NCBI GenBank assembly: GCA_963718145.1
Contig: CAVQYJ010000024.1
Coordinates: 1 to 64,000, forward strand
Reading direction: 5' to 3'
Source: UBA7672 sp963718145
GTDB lineage: Bacteria; Pseudomonadota; Alphaproteobacteria; Caulobacterales; Hyphomonadaceae
Length of the DNA: 64,000 nucleotides
This document shows positions 41,510 to 49,769 of this stretch, piece by piece (the first letter of the stretch is position 1; each line of letters begins with the position of its first letter). A program made the translations under genes and the position numbers. Under the pieces are notes generated by a model, which worked only from the letters and a program-made list of their open reading frames with translations, made no database searches and was not told the origin of the DNA.

Positions 41510-41986
41510 CTACAGCGCCGCCTCGATCGCCTGCCGTATGGCGGTGCTCTCAGGCTCGACACTCGACTTGAACGCCGTCAGCGGCTGCCCTGCCCGGCCG
41601 GCCAGCAGCTTGTGGAAATTCCACGCCGGATGCGCCGCGCGGCCCAGCTTTTCGCGCATCCATTTGTAGAACGGATGCGCCTTGCCGCCCTTCACCGCCG
41701 TTTTTTCCGTCATCGGGAAGCTGACCGAATAGGTCACCGCACAGAACGCGGCGATCTCCAGCTCCTTCGCCGGCTCCTGCCAGAGGAACTGGTTGCACGG
41801 CACTCCGATCAGCGTGAACCCGCGGTCCTTGTAGTCGGCATAGAGTTTCTGCAGCCCTGAATATTGCGGCGTGTACCCGCACTTGGAAGCCACATTCACC
41901 ACCATCATCACCTGCCCCTCGAATGCCCTCAGGGGCAGCGGCGAGCCATCGATGGCCGTGAACTCGAAATCATGAGCGGTGGTCAA
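41510..41986 (-). CDS. Glutathione peroxidase, second of a coupled pair
   Basis: 158 residues from a TTG at 41986 whose first bases overlap the upstream stop (TTGA). Glutathione-peroxidase fold with peroxidatic Cys in VVNVASKCGYTPQYSGLQKL, then LIGVPCNQFLWQEP, and WNFHKLLAGRAGQP with the Trp-Asn pair. It contains Cys, not selenocysteine. It should reduce peroxides using thioredoxin or glutathione. It is about half identical by eye to the upstream copy, indicating an old tandem duplication. Confidence 0.88.
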   Translation of the reverse strand: MTTAHDFEFTAIDGSPLPLRAFEGQVMMVVNVASKCGYTPQYSGLQKLYADYKDRGFTLIGVPCNQFLWQEPAKELEIAAFCAVTYSVSFPMTEKTAVKGGKAHPFYKWMREKLGRAAHPAWNFHKLLAGRAGQPLTAFKSSVEPESTAIRQAIEAAL

Positions 41987-42459
41987 AGCGCGCCCTCGAC
42001 GGCCTGCCGGATCTCGGGCGCCAGCGGATCGGTCTGCGGCCCAAAGGCCCGGATCGCCTTGCCGTCCCTGCCGACGAGCAGCTTGTGGAAATTCCATTGC
42101 GGATCCGCAGGCGATCCCAGCTCGCCCAGCATCCATTTGTAGAAGGGATGCGCCGCGTCGCCCTTCACATCTGTCTTGGCAGTCAGCGGGAAGTCGACGC
42201 CGAACGTGGTCGAGCAGAAGGTCGCGATCTCCTCGTTTGTGCCCGGCTCCTGTCCCATGAACTGGTTCGACGGCACACCCAGCACGACGAGGCCCTTGTC
42301 CTTGAGATCATGATAGAGCGTCACCAGACCCTCATACTGCGGCGTCAGTCCGCACTTCGAGGCGACGTTGACGACCAGAACAGGGCGTCCCTTGAACTGG
42401 CCCAGCGGCATGTCCTTGCCGTCGATCGACGTGAAACTGAAATCGTGGGCTGTGGTCAT
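41983..42459 (-). CDS. Glutathione peroxidase, first of a coupled pair
   Basis: 158 residues with VVNVASKCGLTPQYEGLVTL, VLGVPSNQFMGQEPGTNEEI, FPLTAKTDVKGDAAHPFYKW and WNFHKLLVGRDGKAI. The Gln and Trp of the catalytic tetrad are present; there is no second resolving Cys at the usual Tpx-type site, where Ser is seen (VPSNQF). The ATG overlaps the stop of the amphi-Trp gene, so the three genes form one operon. Confidence 0.9.
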   Translation of the reverse strand: MTTAHDFSFTSIDGKDMPLGQFKGRPVLVVNVASKCGLTPQYEGLVTLYHDLKDKGLVVLGVPSNQFMGQEPGTNEEIATFCSTTFGVDFPLTAKTDVKGDAAHPFYKWMLGELGSPADPQWNFHKLLVGRDGKAIRAFGPQTDPLAPEIRQAVEGAL

Positions 42460-42698
42460 CACTCTGCCTTCCACTTGATCTGGAACTCGACTTCTTCCTC
42501 GCCCTCGCCGCGCTCGTGCTCGATGTTGAAAATCGCGCGCGCCGGCACATGGATGCGTTCGCCCGCGATCTGAATGGCGAAGGGCTCGCCCTGCTCCAGG
42601 CTGTCTGCAAACCGCCTCAGCTTGGCGACGAACTGCGACCGCGCATATGTCTTCTCGACGTCCCGCCCCGATGCTGATTTCCGTGAAGCTCGCGCCAT
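42459..42698 (-). CDS. Amphi-Trp domain protein
   Basis: 79 residues matching the amphi-Trp pattern: a helix FVAKLRRFADSLEQGEPFAI, a strand QIAGERIHVPARAIFNIE and the final EEVEFQIKWKAE containing the Trp. The role of the family is unknown. First gene of the operon with two glutathione peroxidases, joined by a 4-bp overlap. Confidence 0.75.
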   Translation of the reverse strand: MARASRKSASGRDVEKTYARSQFVAKLRRFADSLEQGEPFAIQIAGERIHVPARAIFNIEHERGEGEEEVEFQIKWKAE

Positions 42699-42721
42699 TC
42701 CAGTCTCCTTTTCCGGAGACC

Positions 42722-43498
42722 CTAGGACGCCGGCTCCTGTTTTGCCACTGCAGGCTTTCGCGGCGGCCGCCTGACGCCATTCGCCAAGTCCCAGGCCCGC
42801 CCTTCATCGATCAGGCGATCCGTGTTGGTGCGGATTGCATTGCCTAAAACTTCGAGGAACTCCTCCTTGCCAAGCCCGGGTGGAATCGGATCGAGGAACT
42901 CGATCACCGCGGGCCCGGGAAATTTCTGATAGTCTTCCTGCTGCCAGCGCAGGCCAAGGTTTGTCGCGACCGGCACCACGGGCCATCGCGAAGCCTCCTG
43001 CATGTGCCACACGCCTGCACGAAAGCGGAAATGCTCGCCCACGGGGGTCAGGTGCCCTTCCGGATAGATCAGCACACAGCGCTTGTCCTCGGCCGCCTTG
43101 GCGAAGCTCGCCGCCAGATCGCGCCGGGCTTCAGGCCCGCCGCAATTGTCGATCACGATCGCGCCCAGCTTTTCCAGCACCTTGGGCACCAACGGGAAGC
43201 GTTCGAGATGATCGCCCGTGACGAACGCCACATCGTCGAACTGGACATACATCAGGAAGCCGTCGCCATAGCTCGAATGCTTGGGCGCAATGATGAACGG
43301 CGCTGGCGGCAGGCGCTCTCGGCCACGCGCCTCGGGCTGGATGCCGCACAGCTTCATCAGCTGCACCATCCGCTTCGAGTAACGCCGCACCGCCCAGCGC
43401 ACGCCCTGCCGTCCCGGGATCAGCGCGAACAGCGCTGCCAGCAGTACGTAGAGGATCGAAATCCACCAGAAGCCGACATTGAAGAGGAACGAGCGCAT
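42722..43498 (-). CDS. 1-acyl-sn-glycerol-3-phosphate acyltransferase (PlsC-like)
   Basis: 258 residues from the ATG at 43498. N-terminal membrane helix (ISILYVLLAALFALIPG). Acyltransferase blocks: FIIAPKHSSYGDGFLMYVQF (HX4D), GAIVIDNCGGPEARRDLA, VLIYPEGHLTPVGEHFRFRA (glycerol-phosphate binding) and VVPVATNLGLRW. It adds the second acyl chain in phosphatidic acid synthesis. It lies 13 bp downstream of the ABC exporter on the same strand. Confidence 0.9.
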   Translation of the reverse strand: MRSFLFNVGFWWISILYVLLAALFALIPGRQGVRWAVRRYSKRMVQLMKLCGIQPEARGRERLPPAPFIIAPKHSSYGDGFLMYVQFDDVAFVTGDHLERFPLVPKVLEKLGAIVIDNCGGPEARRDLAASFAKAAEDKRCVLIYPEGHLTPVGEHFRFRAGVWHMQEASRWPVVPVATNLGLRWQQEDYQKFPGPAVIEFLDPIPPGLGKEEFLEVLGNAIRTNTDRLIDEGRAWDLANGVRRPPRKPAVAKQEPAS

Positions 43499-43511
43499 GC
43501 GATGGCTCCTG

Positions 43512-45371
43512 CTACGCGACCTGCGAGGCGCCAGTCTCCAGCGAGTCGTCCACGAGACCACCATGGGTTCGCGCCTGCCGGCTCCACAGATCAGCATAGA
43601 GCCCGCCCTGGCCGAGAAGCTGTTCGTGCGTGCCGCGCTCAACGATGCGGCCTTCGCTGAGGACGATGATCTCGTCCGCGCCGGCAACCGTCGATAGCCG
43701 GTGCGCGACCATCAGCGTGGTGCGGCCCTTGGCGGCCTCCTCCAGCGCGCCCTGCACCTCGGCCTCGGTCGCGCTGTCGAGCGCGGAAGTCGCCTCGTCC
43801 AGCACAAGGATCGCGGGATTCTTGAGGATGGCGCGCGCAATGCCCACGCGCTGGCGCTCGCCGCCGGAAAGCTTCACCCCCCGCTCGCCGACGCGCGTCT
43901 CCCAGCCCTTGGGCAGCTTGTCGATGAAGTCGAGAAGCTGCGCCCGCCTCGCCGCATCACGGATTTCCTCGTCGCTGGCCGAGGGCCGCCCATACTGCAG
44001 GTTGTCCTTCATCGACGCATTGAACAGCACGACCTCCTGCGGAACGAGCCCGATCGCATCGCGCAGGCTCTCCTGCTTGAGCGTGCGCACGTCCTGCCCG
44101 TCGACCAGCACACGGCCACTCTTGGTGTCATAGAATCGGAACAGCAGTTTCAGCAGCGTCGACTTGCCCGACCCGGATGGTCCAACAATCGCGAGCTTTG
44201 TTCCCGCCGGCACATCGAACGTCACATGCTCCAGGCCGGCCGAGCGGGAATCGTGTGTGAAGGTGACATTGTCGAACCGCACGGCGCCGCCCTTCACCGC
44301 AAGAGGCCTGGCGTCCGGCGCGTCGGAGACTTCCGGCTTCATGTTGAGCAGGCCGTAGAGCTTCTCGAGATCGATGGCGCCCTGCTTGATCTCGCGGAAC
44401 GCCCAGCCGAGCACGGACAGCGGACGATAGAGGTTCGACATGATCATCACGACCGCCGCCACATCGCCTGCCTGCACCTGCCCGCTGAGCGCTGCCATCG
44501 CCGTCAACGCGGCCACGCCGGTGAGACCCAGCGCCATGATCACGTCTTGACCTGCGTTCAGCAGAGCCAGCGAGCGCGACACATCCACCATGTGCTTGTT
44601 GTAGGTGCGCATCGCCGTGTCGTAGCGCTCGGTCTCGCGCGTCTCCGCCGCGAACGCCTTCACCGTCTCGAAATTGGTCAGGCTGTCGACCGCCATGGCG
44701 CGCAGCTCGGTGTCGGCGGCGTTGAGCTTGCGGCGCTGCTCGACGCGCCAGTTGGTGACGACAGCGGTGAACACGGCATAAAGCCCTACGACAGCAACGG
44801 CGACGATGGCGGACAGGGGATTGTACCGCGTGGTCAGCACGAAAGCGGCGAGCGCCAGTTCGATCAGAGTGGGGCCGATGTTGAAGCCGAGAAACCGGAT
44901 CAGGTAGTCGAGCGCGCCCACGCCCCGGTCGATCACGCGGTTGAGCGCGCCGGTCCGCCGCGTCTGGTGGAAGGCGAGCGACAAACCCTGCGCATGGCCA
45001 TAGGCCTCGACCGCGATCAGGCGCTGGGCGTCCTGGCTGACCGGCGCGAACAAGGCATCGCGCATGTAGGGAAGGTTCGAAGACAGCAGCCGCGCCAGCG
45101 TCCACCAGCCGAGCAGGCCAAGGACGATCGCAAGCGTCGCATCCGCGTCGTCCATCCGGTTGATCGCATCGCCGAAATAGACCGGCGCGTAGACGATGAA
45201 GACCTTGGAGGCGATGGTCAGCAGCAGGGCCACCGCCATCACAGGCCGCCACTTCGCCAGCTCCTTGCGTGCGAGGATCTTGCCGATGCGAGCGAGCGAA
45301 ATCCCGATGCCGGCATCCCCGCTCTCGATCGCATCGACGTCGGCGGTTGCGGCTTTGGGATGTGTGGCCAT
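43512..45371 (-). CDS. Atm1-type ABC exporter (transmembrane plus ATPase)
   Basis: 619 residues, a half-transporter that works as a homodimer. The N-terminal six-helix domain has the Atm1/HMT1 features LSLAFHQTRRTGALNRVIDR and GVGALDYLIRFLGFNIGPTL, and VDSLTNFETVKAFAAETRE. The ATPase has Walker A AIVGPSGSGKSTLLKLLF, Q-loop GLVPQEVVLF, signature VKLSGGERQRVGIARAILK, Walker B AILVLDEATSALDSAT and the switch His in MVAHRLSTV. Bacterial members export glutathione-bound metals or polysulfides and relate to mitochondrial Atm1. Paired with plsC; divergent from the LOG gene. Confidence 0.92.
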   Translation of the reverse strand: MATHPKAATADVDAIESGDAGIGISLARIGKILARKELAKWRPVMAVALLLTIASKVFIVYAPVYFGDAINRMDDADATLAIVLGLLGWWTLARLLSSNLPYMRDALFAPVSQDAQRLIAVEAYGHAQGLSLAFHQTRRTGALNRVIDRGVGALDYLIRFLGFNIGPTLIELALAAFVLTTRYNPLSAIVAVAVVGLYAVFTAVVTNWRVEQRRKLNAADTELRAMAVDSLTNFETVKAFAAETRETERYDTAMRTYNKHMVDVSRSLALLNAGQDVIMALGLTGVAALTAMAALSGQVQAGDVAAVVMIMSNLYRPLSVLGWAFREIKQGAIDLEKLYGLLNMKPEVSDAPDARPLAVKGGAVRFDNVTFTHDSRSAGLEHVTFDVPAGTKLAIVGPSGSGKSTLLKLLFRFYDTKSGRVLVDGQDVRTLKQESLRDAIGLVPQEVVLFNASMKDNLQYGRPSASDEEIRDAARRAQLLDFIDKLPKGWETRVGERGVKLSGGERQRVGIARAILKNPAILVLDEATSALDSATEAEVQGALEEAAKGRTTLMVAHRLSTVAGADEIIVLSEGRIVERGTHEQLLGQGGLYADLWSRQARTHGGLVDDSLETGASQVA

Positions 45372-45521
45372 GGGCGGTTATTTAGGTCCTCGACTTCCGA
45401 AACGCTAGAGTTTCCCCCTAATCCACTCCGAGGCGGCGATGTGTCATCAGCCGGCAGGCGGCGAATCGCTTTGCGCCAGGCCCAAACCGGAGCATCTAGG
45501 GCGGCTGAAAAGAGGAAGAGA

Positions 45522-46082
45522 ATGTCCGGAATTACGTCCGTCACCGTCTATTGCGGCTCTGCGCCCGGCTCAGACCCGAGCTACGTCGCTCTCGCCCAGC
45601 GCCTGGGCAAGGCCATCGCCAAGCGCGGCTGGCGCACCGTCTATGGCGGCGGGAATGTCGGCCTCATGGGCCAGGTCGCCACCAACGCGCGCGACGCCGG
45701 CGGCAAGGTGCTCGGCGTGATGCCGCATTTCCTGCGCGAACTCGAAGGCGTGCTCGACGGTATCGAGAACCGCTATACGGATAACATGCACCAGCGCAAA
45801 CAGGCTCTGCTCGACGAGGCCGACGGCCTCATCGTCCTCCCCGGCGGCATCGGCACACTCGAAGAAGCCGTGGAGACGCTGAGCTGGGCCAAGCTCTCGC
45901 TGCACCGCAAGCCGATGGCGTTCCTGTCGGAGAACAACTACTGGGAACCGTTCTTCCATCTCGTCGACCACATGATCGAAGGCGGCTTCCTGCCCGAGAG
46001 CTTTCGCCAGCTGATGGCCGACACCAACACGCCCGAGGCCGCGCTCGACGCCCTGCACAAGCGCGCCATCGTGCTCGACTAG
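45522..46082 (+). CDS. LOG-family cytokinin riboside 5'-monophosphate phosphoribohydrolase
   Basis: 186 residues: VTVYCGSAPGSDPSYVALAQ, TVYGGGNVGLMGQVATNARD, the family signature LIVLPGGIGTLEEAVETLSW, and MHQRKQALLDEADG. LOG proteins remove ribose phosphate from modified or unmodified AMP, releasing the base; in bacteria they also act as general AMP or nucleotide glycosidases. The stop shares a CTAG with the stop of the convergent MOSC gene. Confidence 0.92.
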   Translation: MSGITSVTVYCGSAPGSDPSYVALAQRLGKAIAKRGWRTVYGGGNVGLMGQVATNARDAGGKVLGVMPHFLRELEGVLDGIENRYTDNMHQRKQALLDEADGLIVLPGGIGTLEEAVETLSWAKLSLHRKPMAFLSENNYWEPFFHLVDHMIEGGFLPESFRQLMADTNTPEAALDALHKRAIVLD

Positions 46083-46525
46083 GGCTTCGATGCCCACTCC
46101 GCCACGTCGCCCGCCGCAATCTCGCCGTCCGACATCACCTGCGCCGTCACGCCGCCGCGCCAGTCGGGCGACAGGGCAGCGCGCAGACCAGCACACTGCT
46201 CCTCCATCCGGACGCACGGCGTCGTCTCGCCAGTGACCAGGAACAGGATCGGGCCAACCGCCAGGATACGGCCCGGCGCCCGCGGATTGACCACGCCCGA
46301 AACCAGCAGGTTGGCGCGCCGGATCGTCCATGGCGCGGCGGGGTCCAGCCCGGCGACGGCCGCCCGCCAGTCCTCTGCAAACAGGATCGTGACCTGCCGC
46401 CGCCCGGGGTGGCCGCGAAAGTCGCCATCGATGCCCGCCAGCGCCGAGACGCCCACCTGCCCCAATTCCTCCATTGGCGCGCGTTTCCGGGCCTTTCGGG
46501 CGATCGAGAGAAGTCGGCCTGTCAT
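46079..46525 (-). CDS. MOSC-domain protein
   Basis: 148 residues from the Met at 46525. MOSC blocks: VGVSALAGIDGDFRGHPGRR, VTILFAEDWRAAVAGL, RRANLLVSGV, GETTPCVRMEEQCAGLRAAL (likely Mo-binding Cys) and RGGVTAQVMSDGEIAAGD. MOSC domains bind a molybdenum cofactor sulfur and act in reductases or as sulfur carriers. It converges with the LOG gene and overlaps it by 4 bp. The start could be a Met 16 codons earlier. Confidence 0.85.
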   Translation of the reverse strand: MTGRLLSIARKARKRAPMEELGQVGVSALAGIDGDFRGHPGRRQVTILFAEDWRAAVAGLDPAAPWTIRRANLLVSGVVNPRAPGRILAVGPILFLVTGETTPCVRMEEQCAGLRAALSPDWRGGVTAQVMSDGEIAAGDVAEWASKP

Positions 46526-46709
46526 CCCGGCGCTGTAACGTCCGCCCCGGCCCGCGACAACCCGCTCCAGCACAAGGAAACCCCCTCGTATTGCGGCTTG
46601 CCGCGGCCCCTTCTAGGTTGCCGGCCGCAGGGTCCGGGCGGGGGAATGTGAAATCGCCGCCCGCAAGAAACGTAACACAGGGCCACAAGCGGTCCGCCGA
46701 GGAGAGTTC

Positions 46710-48881
46710 ATGCGTGCTCTGATGTTGTCGCTGGCCGTGGCCGTGCCTGCCCTGATTGCGGGCTGCACGAACAACAACCCGACCGCCCCGGCCAAGGCAG
46801 CGGCATCGCCGATGTTTCCCGTCGGCGCCGCGGCGCTGAACGAGAAGCGCCTTGTCGCCAACAACGAGCCTGGCTCATGGCTCTCGACCGGCAACGGCTA
46901 CTGGGAAGACCGCTTTTCCAGGCTCGACCAGATTAACGACACCAACGTCAACAGCCTCGGCCTTGCCTGGTATGCCGACATCGACACGGAACGCGGGCAG
47001 GAATCCACGCCTGTGGTCATCGACGGCGTCATGTACCTCACCACGGCGTGGTCGATGGTGAAGGCCTACGACATCAAGTCCGGCGCGCTGCTCTGGGCCT
47101 ACGATCCCAAGGTCGATCGCGCCAAGGGCGCCGATGCGTGCTGCGATGTGGTCAACCGCGGCGTGGCGGCGTGGAACGGCAAGATCTATCTCGGCGCGCT
47201 CGACGGCCGCCTTATCGCCCTCAACGGCAAGACGGGCCAGGTCGTGTGGGAGAAGCAGACCACCGATACGTCCCTGCCCTACACCATCACCGGCGTGCCA
47301 CGGATCGTGAAGGGCAAGGTCGTCATCGGAAACGGCGGCGCCGAATACCGTGTGCGCGGCTACGTCACCGCCTACGACGCCGAAACGGGCCAGCAGGCCT
47401 GGCGCTGGTACTCGGTGCCCGGCGATCCGGCGAAAGGCTTCGAGCAGCCCGAACTGGAAATGGCGGCCAAGACGTGGGGCGGCACGAAATGGTGGGAGCT
47501 CGGCGGCGGCGGCACGTTCTGGGACGGCATGGCCTACGACCCGGAACTCGACACGCTCTATGTCGGGTCCGGCAACGGCACCCCCTGGAACCAGAAATTC
47601 CGCAGCCCCGCAGGCGGCGACAACCTGTTCCTGTCCTCGATCGTCGCGCTTGATCCCAACACCGGCAAGTACAAGTGGCATTATCAGACCACGCCAGGCG
47701 AGACATGGGACTACACCGCCACCCAGCCGATCATGATCGCCGAACTCAACTATCCAGAAGGCAAGCGGCGCGTCGTCATGCAGGCGCCGAAGAACGGCTT
47801 CTTCTACGTGCTCGACGCCAAGACCGGCAAACTGCTCAACGCCAACAAATTCGCTCCGCTCACCTGGGCGAGCCATGTCGACATGGCGACGGGCCGGCCG
47901 GTCGAATATCCCGAAGCGCGCTTCGACAAGACCGGCGTGCCGGCGATCGTCGCACCTGCGGCGCTCGGCATGCACAACTGGCACCCGATGGCGTTCAGCC
48001 CGGAGACAGGCCTCGTCTACCTGCCCGTCACGGTCTCGTCCTCGACCTATGCGACGCCCGCCAACTTCCAGGTGAACCTGCAAGGCTGGAACACGGGCAT
48101 CGGCTTCACGCCGGGCTCCGGCCAGACGCCGGTCCCTGCCTCCGGCGCCGTACCCAAGCAGGACAGCTACATCGTCGCCTGGGACCCGGTCGCGGGCAAG
48201 GAGAAGTGGCGCATCCAGAACGAAGTCTACGGCGCCTCCGGCATCCTCGCGACGTCGGGCAACCTGATCTTCTCGGGCAACCACAAGGGCGAGTTCGTCG
48301 CCTACGACGCCCGCGACGGCAAACGCATCTGGGCCGCGCCGACGCAGGCTCGCGTCGTCGCCGCAGCCTCAACCTACCTGGTCGACGGCCAGCAGCAGGT
48401 GGCGATCCTGGTCGGCGCCCGCGGCTTGCCCAGCGGCCAGAAGCGCACGGTCGGCGTCAGCGCCAACAACTCGCGCATCCTGGTCTTCAAGGCGGGGGGC
48501 GCCGCCGTCCTGCCGGCAGAGATGCCGACCACGACCACCAGCGGCGCGCCGACGACGGTGAAGATCAACCCGCCGCTGCTGACCGCCAACAACGAGACGG
48601 TTGCGGCAGGCGAGCAAGCCTATGCGGCCAACTGCGCCATGTGCCATGGAGCGACCGCGGCCCCCGCCGCAGGTTCCATCGCGCCGGACCTGCGCTACAG
48701 CGGCGTGCTTCCCTTCCGCGGCGCCTGGAACGGGGCCGTCCGCGACGGCGACCGCGCCCAGCGCGGCATGCCCAGCTTCGCCCGGCTGCCCGAAGAAACG
48801 ACGGACGCGATCCTCGCCTATGTGATCAAGCGGGCGAACGACGAGAAGGCCGCCCAGGAGGCGCGAGCGCGGCCTAACTAG
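46710..48881 (+). CDS. PQQ-dependent alcohol dehydrogenase with C-terminal cytochrome c (quinohemoprotein)
   Basis: 723 residues. The lipobox is LIAGC. The eight-bladed PQQ propeller (about residues 50-600) shows the vicinal disulfide ADACCDVVNRGV, catalytic Asp in GETWDYTATQPIM and repeated GxxxWxx blade motifs (GALLWAYDP, GQVVWEKQT, GKYKWHYQT). The Asp is not followed by the second Asp of lanthanide-type XoxF enzymes, so it is probably calcium-dependent. The C-terminal cytochrome domain has CAMCH with a Met in RGMPSFARLPEE. It oxidises alcohols in the periplasm and passes electrons to cytochromes. No pqq genes are in the window. Confidence 0.93.
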   Translation: MRALMLSLAVAVPALIAGCTNNNPTAPAKAAASPMFPVGAAALNEKRLVANNEPGSWLSTGNGYWEDRFSRLDQINDTNVNSLGLAWYADIDTERGQESTPVVIDGVMYLTTAWSMVKAYDIKSGALLWAYDPKVDRAKGADACCDVVNRGVAAWNGKIYLGALDGRLIALNGKTGQVVWEKQTTDTSLPYTITGVPRIVKGKVVIGNGGAEYRVRGYVTAYDAETGQQAWRWYSVPGDPAKGFEQPELEMAAKTWGGTKWWELGGGGTFWDGMAYDPELDTLYVGSGNGTPWNQKFRSPAGGDNLFLSSIVALDPNTGKYKWHYQTTPGETWDYTATQPIMIAELNYPEGKRRVVMQAPKNGFFYVLDAKTGKLLNANKFAPLTWASHVDMATGRPVEYPEARFDKTGVPAIVAPAALGMHNWHPMAFSPETGLVYLPVTVSSSTYATPANFQVNLQGWNTGIGFTPGSGQTPVPASGAVPKQDSYIVAWDPVAGKEKWRIQNEVYGASGILATSGNLIFSGNHKGEFVAYDARDGKRIWAAPTQARVVAAASTYLVDGQQQVAILVGARGLPSGQKRTVGVSANNSRILVFKAGGAAVLPAEMPTTTTSGAPTTVKINPPLLTANNETVAAGEQAYAANCAMCHGATAAPAAGSIAPDLRYSGVLPFRGAWNGAVRDGDRAQRGMPSFARLPEETTDAILAYVIKRANDEKAAQEARARPN

Positions 48882-48907
48882 GCTTTAATCCGCGATTGAA
48901 CAGGAAA

Positions 48908-48940
48908 AGCCCGTCGCCCAGCAGGCGAGGGGTTTTTCAT
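48908..48940 (+). terminator. Rho-independent terminator after the PQQ dehydrogenase
   Basis: Stem CCCGTCGCC/GGCGAGGGG with one bulged base and a short loop, followed by TTTTTC. Confidence 0.8.
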
Positions 48941-48993
48941 GCCGCTCGCCTGTGCGATGATTCCGGAGCCCAAACAAAAGATTGGGGTCCGGG

Positions 48994-49680
48994 ATGAAGC
49001 GCCTCTCACTGGTTCTGGCCCTAGCGCCGATGGCCGGCGCAGCCTTGGCCCAGACGGCGCCCCGCATCGAAATCAGCCTTGAACAGAAATCGGCGCGCGA
49101 ATCGATCCAGCAGGCAGAATCCGCGCCAGGCTTCGAGCGCGACTTCGTGCAGCTCGACGCCTACCGCGCACTCCAGGCCGCTCATGTGCCGCTGTCCGCC
49201 GCCGAGCGGCAGGAGATGGGCGAGATGGCCCTCATCCGCGGGCTGCCGATCGAGGCTGAGGCTGTGTTGCGGCCGCTGGTGCAATCGGGCGCCATGGGCG
49301 GCGCCAAGGACAAGCTGGCGGTGCGCAATCTTGCTTTCCTGCGCCAGGCAGAACAGGACGCGACCGCCGATCGCGAGGGCGGCCTCGTTCGCGCCGAAGC
49401 CCACGCGGCGATGTCCCCCAGCGGGCATACCTTTGTCGTCACCGGCGAGGCCTATCTCGGCGCCGGCAATTTCGGGAAGGCGGCCGACCTTATCCAGAAA
49501 GGCATCGCCAAGGGTGGCCTCGCACCCGGTGAAGCAGCAATCGCGCGGCTCAACCTCGGCATTGCCCAGCTCAGGTCCGGCCAGGCCGACGCAGCGCGCC
49601 GCACCTGGGACGGGATCCGGGCCGACAACGGCGTTGACGTGCTGGCCCGGGCCTGGACCGCGATTTCGCTCCAGCCCTGA
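48994..49680 (+). CDS. Exported TPR-like helical repeat protein
   Basis: 228 residues from the ATG at 48994. Signal peptide (LVLALAPMAGAALAQ). The mature part is all-helical with a tetratricopeptide-like rhythm, e.g. HTFVVTGEAYLGAGNFGKAA, DLIQKGIAKGGL and AAIARLNLGIAQLRSGQADA. Likely a periplasmic scaffold. It follows the PQQ dehydrogenase after a terminator, so it is a separate unit. No named family. Confidence 0.75.
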   Translation: MKRLSLVLALAPMAGAALAQTAPRIEISLEQKSARESIQQAESAPGFERDFVQLDAYRALQAAHVPLSAAERQEMGEMALIRGLPIEAEAVLRPLVQSGAMGGAKDKLAVRNLAFLRQAEQDATADREGGLVRAEAHAAMSPSGHTFVVTGEAYLGAGNFGKAADLIQKGIAKGGLAPGEAAIARLNLGIAQLRSGQADAARRTWDGIRADNGVDVLARAWTAISLQP

Positions 49681-49769
49681 CGCGCCGATCCATTATTCCC
49701 ATCCCGCCCTGATCGCGCTATCAGGCGCCATGGTCTGGCGGCGTGGCGCCGCCCCCATGAGGGCTTGCG

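Noticed and set aside
43701..45521. Upstream extension of the LOG frame through the ABC exporter
   Set aside because: It is the antisense reading of the exporter; the LOG start at 45522 has a ribosome site and matches the family.
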